Positions 45,826 to 57,345 of a stretch of DNA of 64,000 bases are shown here, in pieces (position 1 is the first letter of the stretch; each line of letters starts with the position of its first letter). Under the pieces are notes generated by a model that saw only the letters and a program-made list of their open reading frames with translations, did no database searches and was not told where the DNA came from. This stretch comes from Ophioderma brevispina. Taxonomy: Eukaryota; Echinodermata; Ophiuroidea; Amphilepidida; Ophiodermatidae. A program made the translations under genes and the position numbers. The stretch lies in the NCBI GenBank assembly GCA_023653785.1, contig JAMKCH010084900.1, positions 1 to 64,000 of the forward strand. Reading direction: 5' to 3'.

Positions 45826-48018
45826 CGAGGGTGGGCCGCCCCCCCCAATAATTGATTTCGTCGGTTGAGATGAGCCCGTCGGTGGTCACTTGAAAAATTC
45901 AGGCCATGATGGCACTTGCAGGCCGGAATGTCGGCAAGTATAGGTTTAAGTTCAATGGACAGCGTGCGACAGTAATTTTTTAACAAAATCGTACAAAAAT
46001 TAGCCATTTAAAAAAAATCAACAAGCAGACATTTAAAGCATATAAACCAAAATTGCGGGGGCCTCGCCCCCTCCTAGGCGAAATGTCACTGTGCTAAGCA
46101 AATGGTCAACCATGGTCAAAACATGGCTGACCATGGTTGACTATGGTCATCGATGATCAGCCATGGTGCCTTAACCATGGTCAACCGTGGTTACCATGGT
46201 CAACCATGCTTTAGCATGACTGGACATGATCAACCCTGTCCCACACCATTACTGACCCTGGTTGACCATGGTCACTTCAAGTAACCATGGTCACCCAGTA
46301 GCTTTAGCATGGCTGAGCATTTTCAAGCCATGGTCATCACCTTGTGGGCCATGGTTAACCAGGGTCACTTCAAGTAACCATGGTCAAACATGTATATACC
46401 CTCATTTGACATGGTTGACCATGGTCACTGCAGTAGCCCATGTCTTACCATGGTCACTAAATTAGGAAACGGATTATTGTCTAGCCTGGTTGACATGACC
46501 TTAGTGGCTTTATTGTCTGACCATGGTTGACCATGGTCCTTCAGTCACTACATTAGGACATTGACAATTTATGACATGGTTGACTATGGTCACTACAAGT
46601 GTCCTATGGCCCATACTTGTGAGAAAAAAAATACACATCATGCAGAGCTTTAGGTTAATTATGATATCCCAGGAGTAATGATAATAATTACACTTGTCCA
46701 CATTCAGCTCTGAAGAACTACTAAGCAAAGTTGCCCAATTAACAGCATAATGGAATTGGGTTAAAATTTATGGCATTTACATGTTTTGGGTTCCCGCCAA
46801 AGTCAATCTGTACATTCTACTCCCACATTGCACTGATGATGTACGCATTGATATGTGGCACTGCAACCATACAATGTAGGTTCAACCATATGTTCAACCA
46901 TGGTCAAGACATGGCTGCCATGGTTGACTATGGTCAGCGACGATCAGCCATGGTGGCTTGACCATGGTGACCGTGGTTACCATTGTCCCCATGGTTACCA
47001 TGGTCGGCCATGCTTTAGCATGGCTGAGCATTGTCAAGCATGGTTTCTCACCTTAAGGCCATATTGACCGTGATCACTTCAGTGCAATTGTTTTCATCAT
47101 CACACCGCAATACAGGATTCCCTGAGATTTTTTTTCACCACTGTGACGTATTCGCCATTTCCTTGAGTCTTTAATTCTTTACTTAGTGTGTGTATATATA
47201 CTGTTGAAATCGTTTTTTACAATTGATTATATTAATATTTTGCCCCTGGTTATCAAGCAAGATAGGTTAGCTCAATTGCTAAGTCACCAGTCTGTAATAC
47301 AAAGGTCCCCGGTTCAAACCTGCTCAATGTAATTTGATTTTCTGTCACTATATAATAATGTACCCTAAACATAAGATAGGAACTATAACTGTGTATCCAA
47401 ATGTGTAAAACCATCGGGTGTAATCATTTTTTTCCATGTTTTTTTTGAAAAAATGGCACCATGTCATTCCATTGTTGTTCATGACAATTTGACCATGGTT
47501 AAACATGGACCATTGGTACCAGATCAGTTGACCATGTTGACCATTTTGGAAAAAATGGCACAAACCCACAGTCAACCATGGTCAAAAAAACCCAAAGTGA
47601 CCATGGACAACCATGGTCACCTCTGCATGTTGACCGTGGTTAAACTGGCCATTTAACCATGGTTGAACATGTTTTTGAAAATGGCATCCACTGCCGACTC
47701 ATGGTCAACCCATGCGAGTTTGACCATGGGCGACCATGGTCACTTTGGAATGTTTTTGACCATGGTTGGCGCGTGGCGTGCCTTTTTTCAAAAACATGGC
47801 AACCATTGTTTTGACCATGGTCAAAACCCCATGGTTGAACCTGGTTAACCATGGTTAAACCATGCGTTTTCGTCCTAGGCTCCACCCCCACCGGGGCTTC
47901 GTCCACTGGACCCCAACAGGGGCCCTAAGGCGGGCCCTGGACCCTACCCTTTTCTGTTGGTTGAGATGCGACACTGGCCCCCCCCACCCAATATGAAATC
48001 CTAGCTACGCCACTGCTT
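45826..48018. mobile_element. GTAGCTAGG-ended repeat, long form, containing CCATGG-rich arrays
   Basis: Left end GCGTAGCCGAGGGTGGG and right end CCTAGCTACGCCACTG are partly inverted. The left 250 bp aligns with the short form at 7046-7348 (CGTCGGTTGAGATGAGCC, GGCACTTGCAGGCC, ACATTTAAAGCATATAAA) and the right end aligns too (TTGAGATG, GCGACACTGGCC). Between them about 1.8 kb is mostly CCATGG-rich sequence absent from the short form. GCCCCCTCCTAGGCG on the left and GTCCTAGGCTCCACCCCC on the right mark the border of that insert. Confidence 0.6.
47262..47340 (+). tRNA. tRNA-like remnant inside the CCATGG complex
   Basis: GGTTAGCTCAATTGCTAAGT (A-box-like), CAGTCTGTAATAC (anticodon region) and CCGGTTCAAACC (B-box-like). 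It is related word for word to the tRNA-like sequence at 3822-3893 with one base missing in the loop. Stems are broken, so pseudogene or SINE head. Confidence 0.5.
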
Positions 48019-48479
48019 AAAATATTCCACAAAATATTCACTCTGAATTCAAAATTAAAAATTTTGGGGGGGGGCTTTTTGGGGTATGTTCCCCCAGGGG
48101 TTCATTCCAACACATGCAAATCACCTATTTTTGGTTTATAGAGGTCCTTCACCCCCGGGGTACCACCCCTCAAAAAGACAGGTCTGGATAGGCTGGGGCT
48201 AAGGTAATGTGGCTCTGAACTCATTATATCATTTGTTTTTGTTCCTAATATTTTAATAAATCAAGTAAACTCATAAAATGATAAATATCTGCTGGTACTA
48301 ATTCTGTTTCAGTTCCAAAGCAAAATCTGAAAGTAGTCTGTCCAAGATGTTTTAAAATACTTGATTAAAGGTATGTTCGGTGTTTAAATGTGGGGATGTC
48401 GTCAAATTTTTTAAATATTGGCAAATATTTCCCACCCACTACTGCTAAACACTTCTGGTTTGGGTTCTCATAGACAACT

Positions 48480-48610
48480 GTAGTCACTCAAGATCGCATT
48501 TTTTTAAATTCAAAGATATGTTCAAGACTATATTCAGAATCATTAGCATGAAAAATCCATTCAAATAAGTACAATGCAAGCCAAGTCTTAGGTCAATGGT
48601 TTGAGATGAC
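48480..48610. repeat. Relative of the 8 kb dispersed repeat
   Basis: TTCAAAGATATGTTCA, TATTCAGAATCA, AGCATGAAAAATCCATTCAA, AGTACAATGCAAGCCAAGTC, TTAGGTCAATG match 8050-8140. Confidence 0.55.
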
Positions 48611-49172
48611 TTAGTTAGAAACCAAAAAATGAGAGGAACCGACACATTTGTTCTTAGAATTGGCCCAACTTGACCATGCTGATAGTAACATGGTGAAAAT
48701 GACCCATCCCCCCACAGTAAGAGGTGAAAAATATGGGTGCACATAGAGACTTTTGACTGCCCTATGCAAAAAAAGCATGGTTTAACCATGGTTACATGTT
48801 GACGACCATGGTCAACCATGTTAGTCCATGTTTTTGAAAAATGGCATGCCCACGGCAACCATGGTCAAAATTCCAAAGTGACCATGGTCACCCATGGACA
48901 AATGAGAGGTTGATAAACATGGTTGACCATGTATACTTGAAGTGACCAATGGTCACCATGGTCAAGTCAGGTGTGACCATGTTCAGCCATGCTAAAGCAC
49001 GGTCGACCTGGTATACCATGGGACCATTGCACTCACGGTTTGAACTCATGTCAAGCCACCATGGCTGTCAATCGCCCTTTTGGGTAACCATAGTCCAACC
49101 ATGTCAGCCATATTTTGACGCATGGTTGACCATGGTTGACCATGCTAGCACAGTTGACATTTCGCTTAGGTG

Positions 49173-50036
49173 AATCCCCCCTCCCCCCCATATTTAGTCA
49201 ATTTTTCAATGACTAAATTGTTTAAGGTAAGGTGCAACATGATATGTTTCACACAACTACATGTTTAATTCAAAACACGTTTGTGTTAAATACCAGCTTT
49301 CCACCTGTTCTGTAGCTCGAGTGTAATACAACACACATAAATGTTTTAACCAACTTGATGTGAATTCAATACCCCTATTTTGTTAAAATAAACTGGTTCC
49401 ACTTTCAATGACTCTTGAGTATATAAAAGATTAGTCTGAACAGACATAATATTCAAATGAGATTAAGATTTAGGAGCATTTTGGTGTCTGAATTATTCAG
49501 TCTCATAAATATTCAGATTCAATCATAAAATCATTGTTCCCCATACAAGGGAGACATGATATGCAAAAGCCCTGGATTGAAATTAGGTTCCTGTTCTAGT
49601 ACAAGATATGTTGACTTGATTTATTTTGGTATCAACTGTGCCGACTTAGTGGCTTGTCCACCTTTTTCCAGTTGCCAGTAGCAGTGGTAACGAGGGGGTG
49701 CCTTTCCCGTATAAGGGATCTTTATAATTACAGACAATGCCGTGGATGGGGGGACACACTTATAAACTATAAGCCTAAATTATGCAAATGCAGTGTGGGC
49801 AGTGGGCGTACCAACTGGGGGCAGGGGCATCAGGCACGATCCAGGGAGGGGGCGGAGGGATCGCGCCTCCTCCCCAGTAATTCTGCAAAATCTTGCAAAA
49901 TATCCCATTTCGGACAATTTATCTTTAGCACCCCGCCGGATTTGACGTTTTTCAAATCCTGGATCCGCCCCTGGGCATGTTGCCCCCCCTCTGCTCAAAA
50001 AAGCGGGACATTATGACACAAATATGCATTTTCATC

Positions 50037-50076
<40 letters not shown>

Positions 50077-50580
50077 TTGCAAAATTAAAGTAAATTGGGC
50101 CAATTTTCGCACATTATGTGCACACTTAAGTCCAAGTCCACACTTAAATTGAGTCAAATCACTGGGACTATTTACTTATTGTTGCCTACTCTGGCGGGAC
50201 GACTTGAAAATTTTTGCCCCCCCTTGATTGAACTGCCGTCGGTACACACTGATTGGTGGGGAATCATAAGAGTCTACTCTGGCTTTTGTGTTGCTACAAA
50301 CCGGTCAGTAAATTTCTGACTTGTTCTTCAAAGTATTTGAGATTGCCTGTCGATATAAGTTGGTCTCAGACCTCATTCCTGATACAGGACAAGCACTGAC
50401 TGAAAACAAATTATCCTTTTGGATAACGCTTTAATATGACTGCAAACTTGCCCACAATGCATACCTGGGCATAAGACTTGAAAAGGATGTGATTTTACAT
50501 TAACAGAAATTCATCAGTATAATATGAGTTTTGAACAAACAATTCAATTCTGTATTTGGGTAGAAGACCTAAATGTTTCT
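49173..50580. other. Non-coding stretch with transposon-end-like GC patch and poly(T)
   Basis: 49799-49990 is GC-rich, with CAGTGGGCGTACCAACTGGG on the left and AAATCCTGGATCCGCCCCTG on the right, in the style of non-autonomous DNA transposon ends but not a clean inverse pair. A 31-base T tract lies at 50041-50071. The 120-codon forward frame at 49654-50016 crosses the GC patch and is not a gene. Confidence 0.45.
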
Positions 50581-50583
50581 TAA

Positions 50584-50923
50584 AGGGGCATTTTGTGATC
50601 CACAACCTTGTCCCCCCGACTTACCTAAAAAAATTTGAGATTTTTGTTATCATCCGAGCCGTTAGCCTTAGTAATCCATGGGTCACCCAATCTTACTGCA
50701 TCGGTCGCACCTGTACGAAATTCGCAATTTTGGATTTTCGGTCCTAAACGGACAGAAATTACAGCAGCAGTGGCCTATGGGACCGTGGGAACCAGTATTT
50801 GCTCATAAACACAACCCGCAAAATCAGGATCAACCAAATTTTGGGATAAGAGGTTTTTTCTCATGATTATCTAGAGTGAACGCATGAATAAAAACACAAG
50901 GTGCTGTAATCACGAAATGCACC
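50584..50923. mobile_element. TTAA MITE family 2, 340 bp copy
   Basis: Left AGGGGCATTTTGTGATCCAC and right GTAATCACGAAATGCACC are inverted ends, with TTAA on both sides (50580-50583, 50924-50927). The interior includes CATCCGAGCCGTTAGCC, GACAGAAATTACAG and GTTTTTTCTCATGATTATCT, partly shared with 1950-2115. No coding capacity. Confidence 0.85.
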
Positions 50924-51089
50924 TTAATTTCAGCTGCATTGCATGTTATAAGATATTTTTTTCTTCAAAATTTTATTTGCTCTGCAGGTACTTAGTTTAG
51001 AATGAGCAAGAAAATGTTTGTAGCTTTTAAATTGACCTCTGCATTTAGGGACTGATCACTATGGTAAGAAGATGGAAAATCTGGGTTGG

Positions 51090-51237
51090 GTTACATTTAG
51101 CTGCACCCCGTTGTCTGCTCCCAGTTGAATTCAAGCACCTTGACGGAATAAAGCGCAATGTGATACTGTACTTTATTCCGTCAGCTTGCTGAATTCCACT
51201 GGGGAGCAGACAACGTGGTGTCACAAATGTACCAACC
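51090..51237. mobile_element. Compact hairpin element, 45 bp near-perfect stem
   Basis: 51109-51153 (CGTTGTCTGCTCCCAGTTGA ... CTTGACGGAATAAAG) pairs with 51171-51215 (CTTTATTCCGTCAGCTTGCT ... GGGGAGCAGACAACG) around a 17 base loop. Weaker pairing continues outward (GGTTGGGTTACATTT with AAATGTACCAACC). GACGGAATAAAG also resembles the TTATTCCG words at 18.2 kb. Small palindromic MITE or remnant. Confidence 0.85.
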
Positions 51238-51239
51238 GC

Positions 51240-54200
51240 CAGAAAATCGAGGGAGTCAAAGCAGCATTTTTCAGAAAAAAGAGACACCATTTCCCAGAAA
51301 AAAAAAGTAATTTTGACTGAAAAAATGGACCACACAATTGTAGCAAATCTGTATCTTAATTTGTCCAATACATTTTTTTCATATTTCTCTCAAACAACAC
51401 TCTTTTAAAATGGAAGCATGTCATCAAACTGTCTTTTTTGATATTTTAGGTAAAGGCCGACTCATAGATTTTGAAATATTTTTTTTACCTAAAATGGTTA
51501 AATTAAAAATTTTGAGATACAACAAGTTTTTTTTGTTTTTATTCACTAACAGTACCATAGGATCAATTCCAGGTGTATAAGTTAATTTTATTACAAAGGT
51601 TGTGATTTTCTATATGAGGACATCAATTGAGCTTAGTTATTTCACACAGTGATTAGAATTGAAAAGCAATTATGTCCATTTTCCAAAAAATAATGATCAT
51701 CAAATTCACATGAGTTAATTACCCCCAATATTATTGTCTTGTTATGGATTTTTAAAAGTATTGGAGTCAACTGTGTCCTTTGCCCAATATTTTTTTTGCA
51801 ACTCATAGTTCACCCAAAAAAAAATAAATATGGTCTCAATCAATGAAATTTTTGTACCATTATTATTTTTGTATGGGTCAAGTGTGGGAAAAATTGGATC
51901 CAAAACATAATGATAAATAAAAATGTATGCTTTTAACGCCAATAGTTTATTTGTTCGACCAATAAATATAGCTCAATGGATCAATTTATACCAAAGTTGG
52001 ACATTTATTAGCCTATAACTTGGCAAACATTACCAACAATGAGAGGGAAAAAATGTGAATAAATTATGTAAAAGAATACAAAATCCCCATTCTTCGCCCA
52101 ATAAATACTGTATGCTCTGCAGTTTTGTGTATTCTGAAGAAACCTTAATAGCCTGTACTTCCAAGCAATAACCTGCCCAATATAGGGTACAACGGAATAT
52201 TTTTGGTGCCTCTCAAAAGATTGACAATTGACATCAAAAGCAAGATAAGTCTTCCATTTACAAAGTTGTGGGTGTGTACAGAAAACTTGTCCTAAGCCAA
52301 AGGTGTTTGAACCAATCCCCTATGATTGCATGTGCCTATACTGTACTGTACTCAAACTTTGTCAGTACTTTGGAGAAAAAGTGTTCAAACAGTTCAAGAA
52401 CTACAGAAATGTCTGATCATCATCGGCAACTTGTGGGTTAAATGAGTGTAAAGTCAGGGGTTTTTTATTTGTTAAGAATACGATTCTCGTGGGATCACAT
52501 GACCTTTGTTTGATGTGAAATTTCTCAAAACTGTTTGCTTTGTGGGATTGACTCAATACAGCCCCTGGTCTAAGCCAAACAGGAAACAGCTCGCAAAGAA
52601 GATTTCAATCTCCATAACTGACGTAGTTCAAGCGCATCATGCTTACTCTACATCTGTCATGTCCATTCACATACTGCTATGTCAATTTTCTCAGCCCCAA
52701 CAATAAGAGTGAAAACAGAGTTCTACAGCTTTTTTCATCTGGCACTGCAAAATCAAGTGTGTTCAGACTCGGCCCCCATGTGTTATTATCAATGACGTTA
52801 CTTACGGTGGAACAGGTCAATTAGAGGGGGTTTTTTTGGTATGTGGCTATTTCCACTGGTTCTCAGAGTTCAGAATTGGTGTGTTTGTTCTTTTCCATGG
52901 ATCCATAAAATAAATTAAATACTTTTCTTAAAAATATTCATTTCCAAACTGAATGATCTAATTCATGTGGTTTGTACATTTTAAAAATCTCATGGATATA
53001 TGAAATACTTAAAAGAAAAATAAATTTTGAAAGATTCAAATTGTGGTTATGATTTGGTTATGTCAGGATGACAATATGCCACCACCAAAATATTATCACC
53101 ATACTGATTCCCACAACTTTGCAATGGTGATATGCCAACTTGCCAATATGATAATCTTTTTTTAAATAGAAAAAAAGTGGGTGCTCAAACTATCGGCTAT
53201 AAAATAGGAATACTCTTGATACAATGGTACAAGTAAGAATGACAGTTACTAGATAAGAGTTGCCGTGTTTGATTTTATTGGTAATTTAGCCTCATTTTGC
53301 AGTGTTTTCAGTGAATGTGGTCCATTTTAGGATATCATAAGGCAAATCACGGAGGCAGACCCAAGGGGTTTACAATAATCACAGATGTTTGTATATTTTG
53401 GCCAACTATAAGGAAATGAACCATGATCAATCCATTTTGTTACATGTATGAAGTACCTACATGAAAGGTTGAAAGTGTAAAAGAGACATGTTTTTTTAAC
53501 TTCTATTCTCATAAATAAATGGGTGTTTTCACAGTAAAGTCCCTATCAGGCTGTCAGAAATTCATTGCCAATTTTTCACATAATATAGTAAGGATTTTTT
53601 ATTCCTGTCAGTTCATTAAAAGTTTTTGGGCATATCGACGATTCCATTCATTCTGAGAGGCTGTAAGCTATTTAACCAATCACTATAATAGAAATCGATG
53701 TCACTATACCGGATAAGATTAAGGCCATAAATTAAAAATGTACCTTTTCTCAACGACTGGAAAATATTACAAAGCCAATGCACTGAATCAATTCCAACAC
53801 AAACTTTACCAACTCTGATCATTCAACATGAGAAAATTATTGAATAAGTTATATTACCACCAGTTCGTTTACTTCCAAGGAAACTAAAAATGGTTTTAAA
53901 TTTATTTATTTTTTTTATTTTTTTTACAGTTCTGAAGCTGCGACCTACACTGTAGCTTAGAGTTTTGGTCACTCAGAACAAACTACAATATTTACATGGC
54001 CTAATCCTCCTCCTTCACCCAGCCACGATGTTCGTGACTTTATCCGTTCGTTGATTCACCCAAACAAAGGAATCGATAGAGTATCTCACACTTTACAACA
54101 ATCTATTCAACTGATTCTGTTACAAGCCTTTGCATATTCTATACAAAAAATGTTCATGTAAATGGGTTAAAGCATTGTCGTGATTATGGTGAACAAATTG

Positions 54201-55140
54201 AGCATTTCTCTGTTGATAGACCTTTTTAGTTTTTTTTATCTCGACACATCCCCCTCCAAAATGAATTCTTCCATCGACAATATGCGTTTACTGACAGGAA
54301 TAAAAATCAGAAATAATAGGTAAGCAGAGGTAAAAAATGAATAATTTTTTGTATATATGACCACTTTCCTGTGTTGCCTGCCTTGAAGGCAGGAAGACAC
54401 TTAGAGATCACTTTGTCCAATGTTGTCATTTGATAATGTTTGAGTCATGTTGTTGTTGGTTTAACATTTGCCTGTAAATATCCTCATACTTTGATGGATG
54501 TCAACCAAACTTGAACGGTGCAATGAGAGATTTTTGAGGCAACCCAATTATTGTGTCATAATAATTTCATTTATTTAGACACTCAAATGATTCCTTACCT
54601 TTCATTGGCCAGAAATGTCTTTAAAAAAGGTGATTTCTGATTGCTTTAATTTCAATTGTAAAACATAGCTGGATTTTATAGTTGCTCCTATAACAAATTG
54701 AAATTTCCCAATGTTTGTACCAAAGAAACATTTTCCTCAGCTTACTACTCTCAGATGGGGATATGTAAATCTCTCCTCGCACCTTTAAGGTCACAATAGG
54801 GCAACACGGACCCCTATTTGTTGAATGAGGTTCACATACCAAAAAAAGTCATGTGGATGTCAATAGAAATATCAATGTAAAATTGACCTCAATTGAAAAG
54901 TTAAAGTTCCATGAAACTCAAAACACTTGTTTATGGATATTCCATGGAAACTCTCATTTAATTGTTTATGATTCAAAGTTCATATATCAAGGTCAAAGGT
55001 CCATATGGGCCTTTCATTCACAACTTTGACCATTAGGCGACACTAGCGGTCCAGGAATGTGAGTTAAATTCCAGCTCCATATTTTATAGGGGTAGCTTAA
55101 ACATCGGTTACACCGGTGTTGGAGGGGGAGGGACCATGAG
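51240..55140. other. AT-rich non-coding stretch, nothing recognised
   Basis: No supported gene. A T-rich tract followed by ACAG at about 53905-53930 looks like a splice acceptor but leads into stop codons in a short distance. TCAAGGTCAAAGGTCC near 54990 is another AGGTCA pair (DR1-like spacing). Confidence 0.4.
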
Positions 55141-55141
55141 C

Positions 55142-56020
55142 TACAGACAGCCAGACAAGTATCATTAAATGTGTTCAGAAAAAAAGTATGTGTGCATTTT
55201 TGTTACAAGCTGGCAAACATGTCAGATCACACGGCTCATATGGTATAGTTTCTACCTAAAGTGTTGTTGCCAAAAATAACAATTTATTTTTTTGGCCTTG
55301 TTGGGACCAAAAAAAAGATGATTTTTGGCAAAAAAATATGATTTTTGAGATTTTGATGTATGTGATATCTTCCAAAACAAGCTTTATCAGAAAATTACAC
55401 TTTTAAGTAATGTGGACTATATTTAAGGTAGTAAAGAACAATTAAGATAATTAAAATAAAGAAAATGAAAGCATTCCAGCGCATTTAAGGTCATTTTCTC
55501 CCAAAATGATTGTTTATTTGAACTTATGATTGCACTATAAAACATTGTTTAAAAGAGTTAAGCACAAAAAAAACATCAAAAACACATAAACACAGTTCTG
55601 TGACCTAAAGTGTGAGTGCTTTTACTTTAGTAGAAATTACAGTAGTGTTAACAAGGGGCAATCTAGGATAGGTTACAATGATTGCTATATCATCGGGATT
55701 GAACATTCACATAGTGATTTGGCCCGAAATGGGATTTTCTGATTTTCATCTGTATTTGTTAACTAGAAGACATGTGTTTTATATGAAAAATCCGTTTAAA
55801 GCAATATGGGCTATATGTTAGTCATAATAACAGAAAATGTCAGTTTAAAAAACAAAGGAAATGAAAGCTTTCCAGCGCATTTAAGGTCATTTCTCAATAT
55901 TAACGATATTTGTAACCAAATGATTACAAAAATTGTTTAAGTAAGCACAAAATCATCAAAACATGTTAAAACTGTTTGACTGACCTAAAATATAATGCTG
56001 CACTTTTAATTAGAAATTAA
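55142..56020 (+). repeat. Left arm of a large inverted repeat, ~395 bp tandem units
   Basis: ATTCCAGCGCATTTAAGGTC occurs at about 55472, and TTTCCAGCGCATTTAAGGTC at about 55868, so the unit is ~395 bp. Around them are GTTACAAGCTGGCAAACATG, GAGATTTTGATGTATGTGAT, CAATCTAGGATAGGTTACAA, ATGATTGCTATATCATC and TGACCTAAA. All recur as complements at 59652-61222. Homology ends near TTTTAATTAGAAATTAA at about 56018. Confidence 0.85.
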
Positions 56021-56204
56021 TGCGCGACATAGTTTTTCAATGTACGGAAACCATATGGACCCTTCAACAGAATTTTATTGTGATTTTGCTTAAATCCATG
56101 GCAATCACTGACTCGTTTCTAATTAATTATTATATTCAGATTTTTGTAAAAGGGCTTTACAAATACAAGATTCCCAGACTTTGTCTTTGTGTTGCTAATT
56201 TCAG

Positions 56205-56550
56205 ATGATCTGTAGAACACCAAGTAGTGATCCACTGGAAAGTTCGACGACCCCTGACAGCGCACGCATCGGGGGCGTTGATCTAGAAACACTGACTTCT
56301 GGATAATTTTGGTATGCTCTTTTCACCGGGGGGTCAGGCTTGAACTGTAAGTATACGGAGATTATGTGATATGACTCTCCCCCGGGGGGGCGAGGGGATT
56401 CACCTACATCTCTAGTACGTTCCTATTCAAGCCGACTTTAGGCAAAGATTGCAAACTGGTTAGAGTCAACCCGGAATACCAGAATGCTCGAGGCCATCAC
56501 AGGCAAGCTGGAGCTTTGGTGATATGGTCTCGCCGGAGAAGGTTGAACAA
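56205..56550. other. GC-richer block beyond the recombinase, possible element 3' region
   Basis: Contains a G tract after CCCCC at 56379-56391 and GACCCCTGACAGCGCACGCA. It sits between the end of the recombinase and the left inverted arm, so it may be the non-coding 3' end of the DIRS-like element. I could not find a matching terminal repeat. Confidence 0.4.
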
Positions 56551-56659
56551 ACCACTAATTAGAATAGTTGCCACTTACTGACTCAATGGGTAAAGTGCTA
56601 CTGGGAGCTGTGGGGACTTGGAAGATGTGGAGGATTGCTGTGATGACGAGGAAGTTGAT

Positions 56660-57345
56660 GATAGGATAGGATTCCTAGTTGCCGTCGCACCGCTGCGTAC
56701 TAGGACATCTCGGAGATTAAATTGTGGAATGTAGATAGAAGGACAAGCCCACCCCATAGCGTCCATGACATCTTGTAGGACTATAGCAGCTCCCGGTAGG
56801 AGGCCCAAGTAGCGGCCTGAGATCTTACGTCGTGAGCTCCTAAGGTTGAGCTCCCCGTCAGACGAACCTCCATACTAGCTATGACTGCCGCGATCCATCT
56901 GGCTAATGTCGGCTTGGAGGCGGGGGAGAGAAGGGCTTTTGAGTTGTGAGGAAAAAACTTGGTCGTGAGCCCCCCCCCCTATAGGGCTGAGTCTGGCTGA
57001 GGTAGGGGTAAAAATTCAGGTTCTAACATGGGACACCAGGGTCATTCATCGCTGGAACCTGAGGCTTGTCGGAGATCTGGGATGATGATCGGCTGTGGAG
57101 TGAAGATGAGAGCTGATTCTGGCCAGTCACCTGATAGGGGAAGAAGGTGAGCGGCGTTCCCTGTGAAGGTGAGGTGACTCTCTGCTATAGACAGAGCATG
57201 GATTATCTGATACTCTCCTGCATGATGCTGCGGCGACACGGAAGAGACTCTTCTTGGTGGTGTACGCTAGAGACGCCTGGTGAAGAGAGGCTCATAAGGA
57301 GACTGTTGAGATGCTGGAGGACTGTGGGCAGGTCCCATGCTGGTG
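56660..57345 (-). pseudogene. DIRS tyrosine recombinase, frameshifted
   Basis: AWDLPTVLQHL near 57320 matches the recombinase N-terminal motif. KKSLFRVAAASCRRVS (about 57215-57265) matches the block carrying the first catalytic arginine. AHDVRSQAATWASYREL at about 56787-56837 shows the H-x-x-R pair (His codon 56832-56834, Arg 56823-56825). After one more frame change LQDVMDAMGWACPS and YIPQFNLRDV (about 56700-56775) give the C-terminal block. The position where a catalytic Tyr is expected may be Phe in QFNLRDV, but that alignment is uncertain. An inactive remnant. Confidence 0.8.

Larger units (their letters stand above)
46074..49172. repeat. CCATGG/TTGACC palindromic array complex with inverted ends
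   Basis: Array blocks at about 46085-46600, 46885-47085, 47480-47880 and 48775-49165 are built from ACCATGGTCAACCATGGTCA-like words. The core CCATGG is its own complement, and TTGACC/GGTCAA alternate around it. Blocks 46105-46340 and 46890-47065 share a longer unit (CATGGCTG, TGGTTGACTATGGTCA, GATCAGCCATGGTG, CATGCTTTAGCATG, GCTGAGCATT). The outer left end CCTAGGCGAAATGTCAC, GTGCTAAGC is repeated inverted at the outer right end (GCTAGCACAGTTGACATTTC then GCTTAGG). No protein is encoded; frames crossing it show NcoI-word peptide repeats only. Confidence 0.8.

Noticed and set aside
46262..47906. Several frames rich in TMV, NHGH or HGQ words
   Set aside because: They arise from the CCATGGTCA repeat, appear on both strands, and break at each indel.
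53905..53935. T-rich tract followed by ACAG as an exon acceptor
   Set aside because: Downstream frames close within a few codons and no donor or coding signal follows.
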